Positions 30,404 to 38,436 of a stretch of DNA of 64,000 nt are shown here, piece after piece. Both the position numbers and the translations under genes were made by a program. The stretch is from Streptomyces sp. NBC_01255 (GTDB lineage: Bacteria > Actinomycetota > Actinomycetes > Streptomycetales > Streptomycetaceae): contig NZ_CP108474.1 of assembly GCF_036226445.1 (NCBI RefSeq), positions 7,316,001 to 7,380,000 on the forward strand, in the 5' to 3' direction. The notes beneath the pieces were generated by a model. That model saw only the letters and a list, made by a program, of their open reading frames with translations. It was not told the origin of the DNA and did no database searches. The stretch's first letter is position 1. The number at the start of each line of letters is the position of its first letter.

Positions 30404-31171
30404 ATGACCGCGAACGAAAAGCCGGAGCTCTCCGGCAAGGTCGCCCTCGTCACCGGCGCGAGTCGGGGCATCGGCTACGGCATCGCCGAGGCGCTCGTCG
30501 CCCGCGGCGACCGGGTCGTCATCACCGGGCGCGGCGAGGAGGCCCTCAAGGAGGCCGCCGAGCGGCTCGGGGCGGACCGGGTGATCGGTGTCCCCGGCAA
30601 GGCCCACGACCTGGCACACCAGGCCGCCGCGGTCGAGGCGGCCATGGACGGCTTCGGCCGTCTTGACTTCCTGGTGAACAACGCCGGCACGAACCCGGTC
30701 TTCGGTCCGATCGCCGATCTGGACCTGGGAGTGGCCCGCAAGGTCTTCGAGACCAATGTGATCTCCGCGCTCGGTTTCGCCCAGCGGAGCTGGCACGCCT
30801 GGCAGAAGGAGCACGGCGGTGCGATCGTGAACATCGCCTCGGTCGCCGCCATCTCGGCCTCGCCGTTCATCGGCGCGTACGGGATGAGCAAAGCCGCGAT
30901 GGTGAATCTGACCCTCCAGCTGGCGCACGAATTCGCGCCGCTCGTGCGGGTCAACGCCATCGCCCCCGCCGTGGTGAAGACCAAGTTCGCACAGGCGCTG
31001 TACGAGGGCCGAGAGGCCGAGGCGGCCGCCGCCTATCCGCTCGGCCGGCTCGGCGTCCCCGAGGACATCGGCGGCGCCGCCGCCTTCCTGACCTCCGGGC
31101 AGTCGGAGTGGATCACCGGCCAGACCCTCGTCGTCGACGGCGGGATTTTCCTGAACGCCGGAGTCGGCTGA
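30404..31171 (+). CDS. SDR-family oxidoreductase
   Basis: A 255-residue classical SDR with TGASRGIGYGIAEAL (cofactor), LVNNAGTNPVFGP, the catalytic Ser region (VNIASVAAISASPF), Tyr-Lys as YGMSK, and LVVDGGIFLNAG at the end. It is clearly a separate subfamily from the preceding FabG-like enzyme. The pair may act successively in lipid, steroid or secondary metabolite catabolism, which is inference from operon structure only. AGAGGAGA lies 9 nt upstream of ATG 30404. The hairpin at 31177-31208 follows the stop at once. Confidence 0.9.
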   Translation: MTANEKPELSGKVALVTGASRGIGYGIAEALVARGDRVVITGRGEEALKEAAERLGADRVIGVPGKAHDLAHQAAAVEAAMDGFGRLDFLVNNAGTNPVFGPIADLDLGVARKVFETNVISALGFAQRSWHAWQKEHGGAIVNIASVAAISASPFIGAYGMSKAAMVNLTLQLAHEFAPLVRVNAIAPAVVKTKFAQALYEGREAEAAAAYPLGRLGVPEDIGGAAAFLTSGQSEWITGQTLVVDGGIFLNAGVG

Positions 31172-31176
31172 CCGAT

Positions 31177-31208
31177 ATCCGGACACTTTCCGGAATTCCT
31201 GTCCGGAT
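31177..31208 (+). terminator. Hairpin after the SDR pair
   Basis: 9-bp stem atccggaca (31177-31185) and tgtccggat (31200-31208) with a 14-nt loop, 6 bp after the SDR stop codon. The loop itself contains a third ccgga. Probable terminator. Confidence 0.6.
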
Positions 31209-31240
31209 TGGACCCGGTTATACGCCGAATGACTCAAGTG

Positions 31241-31272
31241 CCCCGTCAGACTCGAAGATTGACCTGACGGGG
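31241..31272 (+). promoter_or_regulatory. Inverted repeat upstream of the peptide-binding lipoprotein gene
   Basis: ccccgtcag (31241-31249) and ctgacgggg (31264-31272) form a 9-bp perfect inverted repeat with 14-nt spacing, 48 bp before the start codon. It could be an operator or a 5' leader hairpin; the sequence alone does not decide. Confidence 0.45.
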
Positions 31273-31319
31273 TGCTGCGGTATCGTCGGCCGACCCGTGG
31301 CTGAACGAGGAGCGTGCAC

Positions 31320-32897
31320 GTGTTCAACCGGACCAGTCTGCAGGCCGCTGCAGCCCTTGCGTCCATATCCCTGGTGTCCGGATGCGGTGTATTTTCGGAC
31401 AGCGAATCCACTGGGGATCAGAGAATCGTCGTCGGTACGACGAGTTCTCCCACCACGCTTGATCCGGCCGCGGCCTGGGATAACTCCTGGGAGCTCTTCC
31501 GGAATGTGTTCCAGACCCTGGTGAGTTTCCCGACGGGCAGTACGGCGCCGCAGTCCGACGCCGCCGACTGCAAGTTCACCGACACGGCGAGCCGGGTCTT
31601 CGAGTGCAAGCTCCTGGACGGGCTGAAGTTCTCGAACGGCCACAAGCTGGACGCCGAGGCCGTCCGGTACTCGATCGAGCGCATCCGCACGATCAACCAC
31701 AAGGGCGGCCCCAACGGGATGCTCGGCTCGCTCGGCAAGATCGAGACCGTCGGCGACCGCACGGTCGTCTTCCGGCTGAACAAGTCGGACGCCACCTTCC
31801 CGTTCGTCCTCGCGACCCCCGCGATGTCGCTCGTGGACCCCGCCGAGTACCCGGCGGACAAGCTCCGCACGGACGGCAAGCTCGTCGGCTCGGGACCGTA
31901 CGTCCTGGACTCGTACGCCGAGCGGAAGACGGCCGAGCTGACCAAGAACGCCAGCTACAAGGGGTTCGCCGCCCGCAAGAACGGCGGCGTGACGATCAAG
32001 TACTACGACGACTCCGAGGCGATGGTCACCGCGCTCCGGAAGGACGAGATCGACGCCACCTACCGCGGCCTCACCGCCGAGGAGGTCGTCGCGTTCCAGG
32101 AGGACAAGCCCGAGAACAAGGGCCTCCAGATCGTCGAGTCCACCGGCGCCGACATCCGCTACCTGGTCTTCAACACCCAGGACCCCGCGGCCGCCAAGCC
32201 GGCCGTCCGCAAGGCCATCGCCCAGCTCGTCGACCGCGACGAACTGGTCAACAAGGTCTACCAGGGCACCGCCGAACCCCTGTACTCGATGGTTCCCAAG
32301 GGCATCGCCGCCCACACCACCAAGTTCTTCGACCGTTACGGCACGCCGAGCGTCCCGAAGGCCAAGAAGATCCTCAAGGACGCCGGCGTCGAGACGCCCG
32401 TGAAGATGGACTTCTGGTACACGACGGACCGGTACGGCTCCTCGACGGCCGCCGAGTTCACCGAGCTGAAGCGGCAGCTGGAGGAGTCCAAGCTCTTCGA
32501 GGTCGACGTGCACGGAAAGCCCTGGAAGGAGTTCCAGGCGGGCTACCAGGCGGGCGAGTACCCGGTCTTCGGGCGCGGCTGGTTCCCCGACTTCCCGGAC
32601 CCGGACAACTTCGTCGCCCCCTTCCTGGGCAAGGAGAACGTCCTCGGCACGCCGTACGTGAGCGAGCGGATCACCGGGGAACTGCTCCCGAAGTCCCGCC
32701 GCGAGAGCGACCGCGGGACCGTCACGGACGAGTTCGTCGAGGCCCAGGAGATCATGGTCCAGGACGTCCGGCTGCTGCCCCTGTGGCAGGGCAAGCTGTA
32801 CATCGCGGCCGGTGAGGACATCGGCGGCGGCGAGCGCGCGCTCGACCCGCAGACGGTCATGCAGCTGTGGGAGCTGCACCGCCGGGCCAGCTGGTAG
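31320..32897 (+). CDS. ABC-type peptide/nickel substrate-binding lipoprotein (family 5), orphan
   Basis: About 525 residues. A signal peptide with lipobox (SLQAAAALASISLVSGC) is followed by the family-5 solute-binding domain: VVGTTSSPTTLDPAAAWDNS near the start, LKFSNGHKLDAEAVRYSIER, GSGPYVLDSYAE and FPDFPDPDNFVAPFL. Such proteins bind oligopeptides or other ligands outside the cell and hand them to an ABC permease. No permease or ATPase gene is adjacent, so it is an orphan receptor here. GTG 31320 (GAGGAG 7 nt upstream) is preferred over GTG 31314. A terminator follows directly. Confidence 0.9.
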   Translation: MFNRTSLQAAAALASISLVSGCGVFSDSESTGDQRIVVGTTSSPTTLDPAAAWDNSWELFRNVFQTLVSFPTGSTAPQSDAADCKFTDTASRVFECKLLDGLKFSNGHKLDAEAVRYSIERIRTINHKGGPNGMLGSLGKIETVGDRTVVFRLNKSDATFPFVLATPAMSLVDPAEYPADKLRTDGKLVGSGPYVLDSYAERKTAELTKNASYKGFAARKNGGVTIKYYDDSEAMVTALRKDEIDATYRGLTAEEVVAFQEDKPENKGLQIVESTGADIRYLVFNTQDPAAAKPAVRKAIAQLVDRDELVNKVYQGTAEPLYSMVPKGIAAHTTKFFDRYGTPSVPKAKKILKDAGVETPVKMDFWYTTDRYGSSTAAEFTELKRQLEESKLFEVDVHGKPWKEFQAGYQAGEYPVFGRGWFPDFPDPDNFVAPFLGKENVLGTPYVSERITGELLPKSRRESDRGTVTDEFVEAQEIMVQDVRLLPLWQGKLYIAAGEDIGGGERALDPQTVMQLWELHRRASW

Positions 32898-32908
32898 AAG
32901 GCAGAAGA

Positions 32909-32943
32909 CCTACCGGGAGCCACTGTCAGTGGCCCCCGGTAGG
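32909..32943 (+). terminator. Strong terminator after the substrate-binding lipoprotein gene
   Basis: 16-bp stem with one mismatch (32909-32924 with 32928-32943), a 3-nt loop and a ttctt tail, 12 bp after the stop codon. Confidence 0.9.
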
Positions 32944-32986
32944 TTCTTGGACGTAGATCAGGCACGTCCACCGGAGGTTGTTGACC

Positions 32987-33670
32987 GTGACCGACACCAG
33001 CATGCTGCCCGAGTCCTGGCGGGGTGTTCTCGGCGAGGAGCTGCAGAAGCCGTACTTCGCGCAGCTCACCGAGTTCGTCGAGGAGGAGCGCGCCAGGGGA
33101 CCGGTCTTCCCGCCGAAGGACGAGGTCTTCGCCGCCCTCGACGCCACCCCGTACGACAAGGTCAAGGTCCTGATCCTCGGTCAGGACCCGTACCACGGCG
33201 AGGGGCAGGGGCACGGCCTCTGCTTCTCCGTCCGCCCCGGCGTGAAGACCCCGCCCTCCCTGCGGAACATCTACAAGGAGATGCAGGCGGAGCTGGGCCA
33301 CCCGGTCCCGGACAACGGCTTTCTGATGCCGTGGGCCGAGCAGGGCGTCCTCCTGCTCAACGCGGTCCTGACGGTCCGCTCCGGCGAGGCGAACTCGCAC
33401 AAGGGCAAGGGCTGGGAGAAGTTCACGGACGCCGTGATCACCGCCGTCGCGTCGCGGCCCGACCCCGCCGTCTTCGTCCTGTGGGGCAACTACGCCCAGA
33501 AGAAGCTGCCGCTCATCGACGAGGAGCGGCACGTCGTCGTGAAGGGGGCCCACCCCTCGCCCCTGTCGGCGAAGAAGTTCTTCGGTTCGCGGCCCTTCAG
33601 TCAGATCGACGAGGCCGTCGCGGCCCAGGGACACGACCCGATCGACTGGCGCATCCCGGACCTCGGCTGA
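32987..33670 (+). CDS. ung: Uracil-DNA glycosylase
   Basis: A 227-residue family-1 UDG. GQDPYHG contains the water-activating Asp67, FSVRPGVKTPPSLRNIYKEM is the uracil-binding region, LLLNAVLTVRSGEANSH follows, and GAHPSPLSAKKFFG contains the catalytic His189 and the DNA-intercalation loop. It removes uracil from DNA to start base excision repair. GTG 32987 with GGAGG 9 nt upstream is preferred; two TTG codons lie too close to that site. It is monocistronic between two regulatory breaks. Confidence 0.97.
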   Translation: MTDTSMLPESWRGVLGEELQKPYFAQLTEFVEEERARGPVFPPKDEVFAALDATPYDKVKVLILGQDPYHGEGQGHGLCFSVRPGVKTPPSLRNIYKEMQAELGHPVPDNGFLMPWAEQGVLLLNAVLTVRSGEANSHKGKGWEKFTDAVITAVASRPDPAVFVLWGNYAQKKLPLIDEERHVVVKGAHPSPLSAKKFFGSRPFSQIDEAVAAQGHDPIDWRIPDLG

Positions 33671-33740
33671 GCCTCGGCCGGATCGGGGCCGGGTGCGGCT
33701 AGCGTCGGCTCTCCCATTGGGTGAGCGGGTGGAGGTCGGC

Positions 33741-34214
33741 GTGACCGAGCAGCAGCAGGCGGCGGACGACGGGGTCATGACCAGGATCGGGCAGGCCATG
33801 ATGCTGCTGCACGGTGGCGACCGCGAGGAGGCCCGCAACCGCTTCGGGGTGCTGTGGCAGCAGATCGGCCCCGACGGGGACCCACTGCACCGCTGCACCC
33901 TCGCCCACTACATGGCCGACGCCCAGGACGACCCCGACACCGAGCTGGCCTGGGACCTGCGTGCGCTGAGCGCGGCCGAGGGGCTCGCGGAGGAGCGGCT
34001 CGCGGCGCACGGGTCGGCCGTGGCGCTGCGCGCGCTGTACCCGTCGCTCCACCTCAACCTCGCCGCCGACTACGTGAAGCTCCAGCGGCCGGACGCCGCG
34101 CGGGTCCATCTGGACCGGGCCCGCGCGGCGTCGGACACGCTCGACGACGACGGCTACGGAAACGGGGTGCGGGCCGCGATCGAACGTCTGGAGCTGCGGC
34201 TGCGGGCCATGTGA
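33741..34214 (+). CDS. Hypothetical TPR-like helical protein (157 aa)
   Basis: A fully helical protein, MTEQQQAADDGVMTRIGQAM. Repeated patterns (MLLHGGDREEARNRFGVLWQ, CTLAHYMADAQDDPDTELAW, LNLAADYVKLQRPDAARVHL) look like two or three TPR-type helix pairs. It is commonly seen in actinobacteria as a tetratricopeptide-type hypothetical protein; partners are unknown. GTG 33741 is chosen because GGAGG lies 5 nt upstream. TAGCGT at 33700-33705 is a plausible -10. Confidence 0.78.
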   Translation: MTEQQQAADDGVMTRIGQAMMLLHGGDREEARNRFGVLWQQIGPDGDPLHRCTLAHYMADAQDDPDTELAWDLRALSAAEGLAEERLAAHGSAVALRALYPSLHLNLAADYVKLQRPDAARVHLDRARAASDTLDDDGYGNGVRAAIERLELRLRAM

Positions 34215-34299
34215 GGTGGGGGGCGGCCGGGCGCGTGACGCGGCGCGTGAGCGGCTGCGTGGCCTGGCGTACGACCGGTTGTCGGGTGGTCCGGGCGGC

Positions 34300-34812
34300 T
34301 CACCGGCCGTACGTGCCGTGGCAGATCCTGGCCTGATCACTGCCGGGGCCCCAGCCCCCGTACCGCTCGCCCAGGTCGCAGACGTCCGCCCGGGAGCGCG
34401 GCGGTTCCTTCGGCAGCTCCGCCGGCCCCGGCAGGTCCGGAACGGCGGGCCAGGGCTCCGGGGGCGCCTCGCGGTGCCGGGGTGTGGCGGCGGGGCGCGG
34501 CGCCGGCGGGCTCGGCGGGGCGGCCGTTCGCCGGTGCCTCTCGGGTGCGGAAGCGGGTACGGGCGTCGCGCGGGGCGCGGCGGACGGCGGGGGTGCGGCG
34601 GAGGGCGGGGGAGCGGGCAGCGCCGCTTCGAGGGCCTCGCGGGCCGGGCCCTCGACGATCTGCGGCGCCACTTCCTGGGCGGGGAGGACGGAGCTCTCCG
34701 CGGCGGGCGCGGGGGCGGGCGCCGTCGGCGGGGCGTCCACCGAGGCGCAGCCCGCCAGGGCGGCGACCGCCGCCCCGACCAGGATCTTTGCTGTGGTTCG
34801 GGTTCCATGCAC
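34300..34812 (-). CDS. Proline/alanine-rich hypothetical lipoprotein
   Basis: A 170-residue protein with signal peptide and lipobox (TAKILVGAAVAALAGC). A long Pro/Ala/Glu-rich low-complexity linker follows (about 25-135), then a compact C-terminal motif, ADVCDLGERYGGWGPGSDQA, ending ICHGTYGR. I recall this Cys-containing C-terminal motif in many streptomycete lipoproteins of unknown function. The two Cys residues of the motif may form a disulfide outside the cell. ATG 34812 is the only reasonable start. Confidence 0.72.
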   Translation of the reverse strand: MHGTRTTAKILVGAAVAALAGCASVDAPPTAPAPAPAAESSVLPAQEVAPQIVEGPAREALEAALPAPPPSAAPPPSAAPRATPVPASAPERHRRTAAPPSPPAPRPAATPRHREAPPEPWPAVPDLPGPAELPKEPPRSRADVCDLGERYGGWGPGSDQARICHGTYGR

Positions 34813-34917
34813 CGCGCCACTCTGCTGGTCGCGCGGCGATCTTCGCGCCCCTACCGGCGGGGAATGCCCCGCACGGGTGAGGCGCCGCGGGACCGGCCTT
34901 GACCCGCGGGACGGTCC

Positions 34918-35445
34918 TCAGTCGCCGGTGGCGCCGTCGAGCCGCTCCCGGATCAGGTCCGCGTGGCCGTTGTGGCGGGCGTACTCCTCGATCATGTGCA
35001 GGTAGATCCAGCGGAGGTTGAAGGTCCGCCCGGTGCGGTGCTTGCCCACGCCGAAGTCGTCGAGGCCGTGCGGCGCGGCCAGGGTGCGCGCGTGGGCGAT
35101 CTCGGCCTGCCAGGTGGCGTAGGCCTCCTCGTACGTGTCCCCGTCCGTGGCGTGGATGTCCCGGTCCCGGTCCTCCTCGGTCGAGTAGATCCAGTCCGCC
35201 TCCTCGCCGGCCAGGACGCGGCGGAACCAGCCGCGCTCGACCTCGGCCATGTGCCGGACGAGACCCATCAGGTTGAGGTCGGACGGCGGAGCGGAGGGGG
35301 TGCGCAGCTGGGCGTCGTCGAGCCCCTCGCACTTCTGCGCGAGGGTCGCGCGATGGAAGTCGAGCCACTGCTCCAGCGCCTCGCGCTCGCCCGAGGTGGT
35401 GGACGGGTCGACGCGCTGGACGGATTCGGTGCGTTGGGTGGTCAT
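34918..35445 (-). CDS. DinB-family (DUF664) protein
   Basis: A 175-residue four-helix-bundle protein. EALEQWLDFHRATLAQKCEG, SDLNLMGLVRHMAEVERGWF and IYLHMIEEYARHNGHADLIR carry the three His residues that bind metal in DinB/YfiT proteins (one in LVRHMAE, two in MIEEYARHNGHAD). Actinobacterial members include thiol-dependent (mycothiol) transferases; that role is a family-level guess. ATG 35445 or ATG 35454 can serve as start. Same strand as the upstream TetR gene with 74 bp between them. Confidence 0.87.
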   Translation of the reverse strand: MTTQRTESVQRVDPSTTSGEREALEQWLDFHRATLAQKCEGLDDAQLRTPSAPPSDLNLMGLVRHMAEVERGWFRRVLAGEEADWIYSTEEDRDRDIHATDGDTYEEAYATWQAEIAHARTLAAPHGLDDFGVGKHRTGRTFNLRWIYLHMIEEYARHNGHADLIRERLDGATGD

Positions 35446-35519
35446 GCGCGGCATCGTCCCCCATGATCGCCGGCCACGCCAGCGGTTTCGGGCCGTGCCC
35501 CGGACCCGCTCGGCGCCCG

Positions 35520-36167
35520 TCAGGCGGTGCCGAGCATGCCCCGCAGCAACTCGTCGAAGCCGGTGCGCAGTTCCGCGCGGCCGGGCACGGCGGCGTGGAA
35601 GGAACCGGCGGCGCAGGAGAACATCAGGCCCTCGCACCAGGCGACCACGGAGAGCGCGTGCCGCTCGGGCGCCGGTGAGCCGGCCGCCGTCATCATCGCG
35701 ACCAGCGGGCCGCGGAAGGCGGCGCCCGCGGCGTCGAAGAAGGCGCGGAGCTCGGGGCGGCGGGTGGCCTCAAGGGCCAGTTCGTAGCGGGAGACCAGCA
35801 GCGCGCGGTGGTCCGTGAGGTAGCGGTGCAGGGCGAGGGCGAGCGCGTCCGCGAGGTCGTCGGCGGTCGGGGGCGTGCCGGCGTCCGGGGCGTCCGGGCC
35901 GCCGCTGCCCGGCAGCTCGTCCGGGGTCAGTACGCGCGCCTCCCAGTGGACCTGGCGGCGGACGGCCGTCTCCAGGAGCGCCTGACGGGTGCGGGCGTGA
36001 TTCGAGGTCGACCCCTGCGGCAGCCCGGCCCGTTCGTCCACGGCGCGGTGCGTCAGGCCCCGCATGCCCCGCTCGACGAGGAGGTCGAGGGCGGCGTCGC
36101 CGATCCGCTCGGCGCGGGAGGCGCGCGAAGCGGGGGTGTCCGGGACGGGGGCGGTCGGTGCGCTCAT
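35520..36167 (-). CDS. TetR-family transcriptional regulator
   Basis: A 215-residue protein. The N-terminal HTH covers about residues 18-62 (RIGDAALDLLVERGMRGLTH, RAVDERAGLPQGSTSNHART). The C-terminal ligand-binding part (about 95-212) is helical, with LSVVAWCEGLMFSCAAGSFH near the dimer interface. It is divergent from an FAD monooxygenase gene, and two copies of ACTACA-N2-TGTAGT lie between them. It therefore most likely represses itself and the monooxygenase until a substrate-like ligand binds. Confidence 0.92.
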   Translation of the reverse strand: MSAPTAPVPDTPASRASRAERIGDAALDLLVERGMRGLTHRAVDERAGLPQGSTSNHARTRQALLETAVRRQVHWEARVLTPDELPGSGGPDAPDAGTPPTADDLADALALALHRYLTDHRALLVSRYELALEATRRPELRAFFDAAGAAFRGPLVAMMTAAGSPAPERHALSVVAWCEGLMFSCAAGSFHAAVPGRAELRTGFDELLRGMLGTA

Positions 36168-36200
36168 GGGGCCAACCTACTACCGCCCACTACCTGCCTG

Positions 36201-36248
36201 ACTACACCTGTAGTACGGTCGCACTGTCGGACTTACTACATCTGTAGT
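36201..36248. promoter_or_regulatory. Twin TetR operators ACTACA-N2-TGTAGT
   Basis: Two near-identical 14-bp palindromes, ACTACACCTGTAGT (36201-36214) and ACTACATCTGTAGT (36235-36248), lie 34 bp apart in the 101-bp region between the tetR and monooxygenase genes. They differ at one central base. The second ends 20 bp before the monooxygenase start codon. Confidence 0.85.
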
Positions 36249-36268
36249 TGCGTACTCCGGGAGCAGCC

Positions 36269-37462
36269 ATGCCGCAGCAACAGCGCCGCGCCGTCGTCGT
36301 CGGAGCCGGAATCGGTGGACTCACCGCCGCCGTCGCCCTCCACCGCGAGGGCTGGCAGGTCACCGTCCTGGAGCGCGCCGCCGACCTCGCACCCGTCGGC
36401 GCCGGAATCGGCCTCGCCCCCAACTCCCAGCGCGCCCTGGACGTCATCGGTCTCGGCGACCGTGTCCGCGACCTCGCCGCCTGGCAGGGCGACGGCGGCA
36501 TGCGCGCCCCCGACGGCCGCTGGCTCGCCCGGACGAACGCCCAGGCCGCCGCCGAGCGCTTCGGCGGGCCGCTCGTCCTCCTCCACCGCGCCACCCTCGT
36601 CGAGATCCTCGCCTCGGCCCTCCCCGAGGGCACGGTCCGCACCGGAGCGGCCGCCACGCTCGCCGACCCCGGCGACGACCTGCGCCCCGCCAGGCTGACC
36701 ACCCCGGACGGCGCGATCGAGGCCGAACTCGTCGTCGCCGCCGACGGCATCCGGTCCGCGACCCGCCACGCGCTCTTCCCCGAGCATCCAGGACCCCGGT
36801 ACGCCGGCTGCACCACCTGGCGGGTCGTCGTCCCCGCCCCCGCACGGCCCTTCGCCCCGCACGAGACCTGGGGCGCCGGACGCCTCTGGGGCACCCAGCC
36901 CCTCAAGGACGGCCGGATCTACGCGTACGCCATGGCCGCCGCCCCCGCGGGCAGCCGTGCCCCCGACGACGAGAAGGCCGAGCTCCTGCGCCTCTTCGGC
37001 GACTGGCACCACCCCGTCCCCGAGATCCTCGCGGCCGTCGACCCCGGCCAGGTCCTGCGCCACGACGTCCACCACCTGCCCGATCCGCTGCCCGCCTTCC
37101 ACCGGGGCCGGGTCGCGCTCCTCGGCGACGCGGCGCACGCGATGATGCCGAGCCTCGGCCAGGGCGGGAACCAGGCCATCGAGGACGCCGTCGTCCTCGC
37201 CCACCACGCCGGCTCCGCGCCCGGCTTCACACCCGGCCGCGCGCTCGCCGCGTACACCGCCGACCGGCTGCCGCGCACCACCGCCATCGTCCGCAAGGCC
37301 GCCCGCACCGGAGCGGTCACCCTGCTCTCCGCCCGGCCCGCCGTCGCCCTGCGCTCCGCACTCGTCGGCGCCGTCTCCCGCTTCGGCCCGGGACTGATCC
37401 TGCGCGGCTTCGACGGCATCGCCGACTGGCACCCGCCGGTGGCTCCCGCCCGGCCCGCGTAA
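36269..37462 (+). CDS. FAD-dependent aromatic monooxygenase
   Basis: A 397-residue group-A flavoprotein monooxygenase. AVVVGAGIGGLTAAVALHRE is the FAD-binding motif, LVVAADGIRSATRHAL the DG motif, and GRVALLGDAAHAMMPSLGQG the GD motif that closes the FAD site. These three motifs in order define the salicylate/6-hydroxynicotinate hydroxylase type. The substrate is unknown; aromatic or an antibiotic are the usual options. GGGAG 5 nt upstream sets ATG 36269. It is controlled by the divergent TetR through twin operators. Confidence 0.93.
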   Translation: MPQQQRRAVVVGAGIGGLTAAVALHREGWQVTVLERAADLAPVGAGIGLAPNSQRALDVIGLGDRVRDLAAWQGDGGMRAPDGRWLARTNAQAAAERFGGPLVLLHRATLVEILASALPEGTVRTGAAATLADPGDDLRPARLTTPDGAIEAELVVAADGIRSATRHALFPEHPGPRYAGCTTWRVVVPAPARPFAPHETWGAGRLWGTQPLKDGRIYAYAMAAAPAGSRAPDDEKAELLRLFGDWHHPVPEILAAVDPGQVLRHDVHHLPDPLPAFHRGRVALLGDAAHAMMPSLGQGGNQAIEDAVVLAHHAGSAPGFTPGRALAAYTADRLPRTTAIVRKAARTGAVTLLSARPAVALRSALVGAVSRFGPGLILRGFDGIADWHPPVAPARPA

Positions 37463-37530
37463 GCTGACCAGCGCGAACGGCGCGCGCGAGCGCGGCCGGT
37501 GGACACGAGCGACACGACAAGGGAGACCCC

Positions 37531-38436
37531 GTGAAGGTTGGCTGCATCGGACTCGGCGACATCGCGCAGAAGGCGTACCTCCCCGTCCTCGCCACCCTCC
37601 CCGGGGTCGAACTCCACCTCCAGACCCGCACCGCCGCGACCCTGGACCGGGTCGCCGACTCCCTCCACCTGGCCGCCGCGCAGCGCCACCGCGACCTCGA
37701 CTCGCTGCTCGCCGCCGGACTCGACGCGGCCTTCGTCCACGCGCCGACCGCCGTCCACGCCGAGATCGCCGCCCGCCTCATCGAGGCGGGCGTCCCCACG
37801 TACGTCGACAAGCCCCTCGCCTACGACTACGCGGACTCCGAGCGGATCGTGGAGCTCGCGGAGAAGCGTTCGGTCGGCCTCGCCGTCGGCTTCAACCGGC
37901 GCCTCGCGCCCTCCTACGCCCAGTGCGCCGAGCACCCGCGCGAGCTGATCCTCCTGCAGAAGAACCGGATCGGCCTGCCCGAGGACCCGCGCACGCTGGT
38001 CCTCGACGACTTCATCCACGTCGTCGACACCCTGCGTTTCCTCCTCCCCGGCGAGATCGAGCACGTCGACGTGCGTGCCCGGATCCGCGAGGGGCTCATG
38101 CACCACGTCGTGCTCCAGCTCTCCGGTGACGGCTTCACCGCCATCGGCATGATGAACCGGATGAACGGCTCCACCGAGGAGATCCTGGAGGTCTCGGGCC
38201 AGGACACCAAGCGCCAGGTCCTCAACCTGTCCGACGTCGTCGACCACAAGGGCCAGCCGACGGTACGCAAGCGCGGCGACTGGGTGCCGGTGGCCCGCCA
38301 GCGCGGGATCGAGCAGGCCGTGCTCGCCTTCCTCGACTCCGTACGGGAGGGCCGGGTGCTCAGCGCGCGCGACGCCCTGCTGACCCACGAGCTGTGCGAG
38401 CGCGTGGTCCGCGAGGCCCTGCTCCAGGCTTCGTGA
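37531..38436 (+). CDS. Gfo/Idh/MocA-family oxidoreductase
   Basis: A 301-residue protein beginning MKVGCIGLGDIAQKAYLPVL, the GxGxxA NAD(P)-binding pattern of this family. VHAPTAVHAEIAARLIEAGV and YVDKPLAYDYADSERIVELA contain the conserved DKP-type motif with its Lys, and FNRRLAPSYAQ follows. The substrate is typically a sugar or inositol derivative and is unknown here. GGGAG lies 5-9 nt upstream of GTG 37531. The last 77 bp overlap the 3' end of lnt on the opposite strand, both frames coding. Confidence 0.9.
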   Translation: MKVGCIGLGDIAQKAYLPVLATLPGVELHLQTRTAATLDRVADSLHLAAAQRHRDLDSLLAAGLDAAFVHAPTAVHAEIAARLIEAGVPTYVDKPLAYDYADSERIVELAEKRSVGLAVGFNRRLAPSYAQCAEHPRELILLQKNRIGLPEDPRTLVLDDFIHVVDTLRFLLPGEIEHVDVRARIREGLMHHVVLQLSGDGFTAIGMMNRMNGSTEEILEVSGQDTKRQVLNLSDVVDHKGQPTVRKRGDWVPVARQRGIEQAVLAFLDSVREGRVLSARDALLTHELCERVVREALLQAS

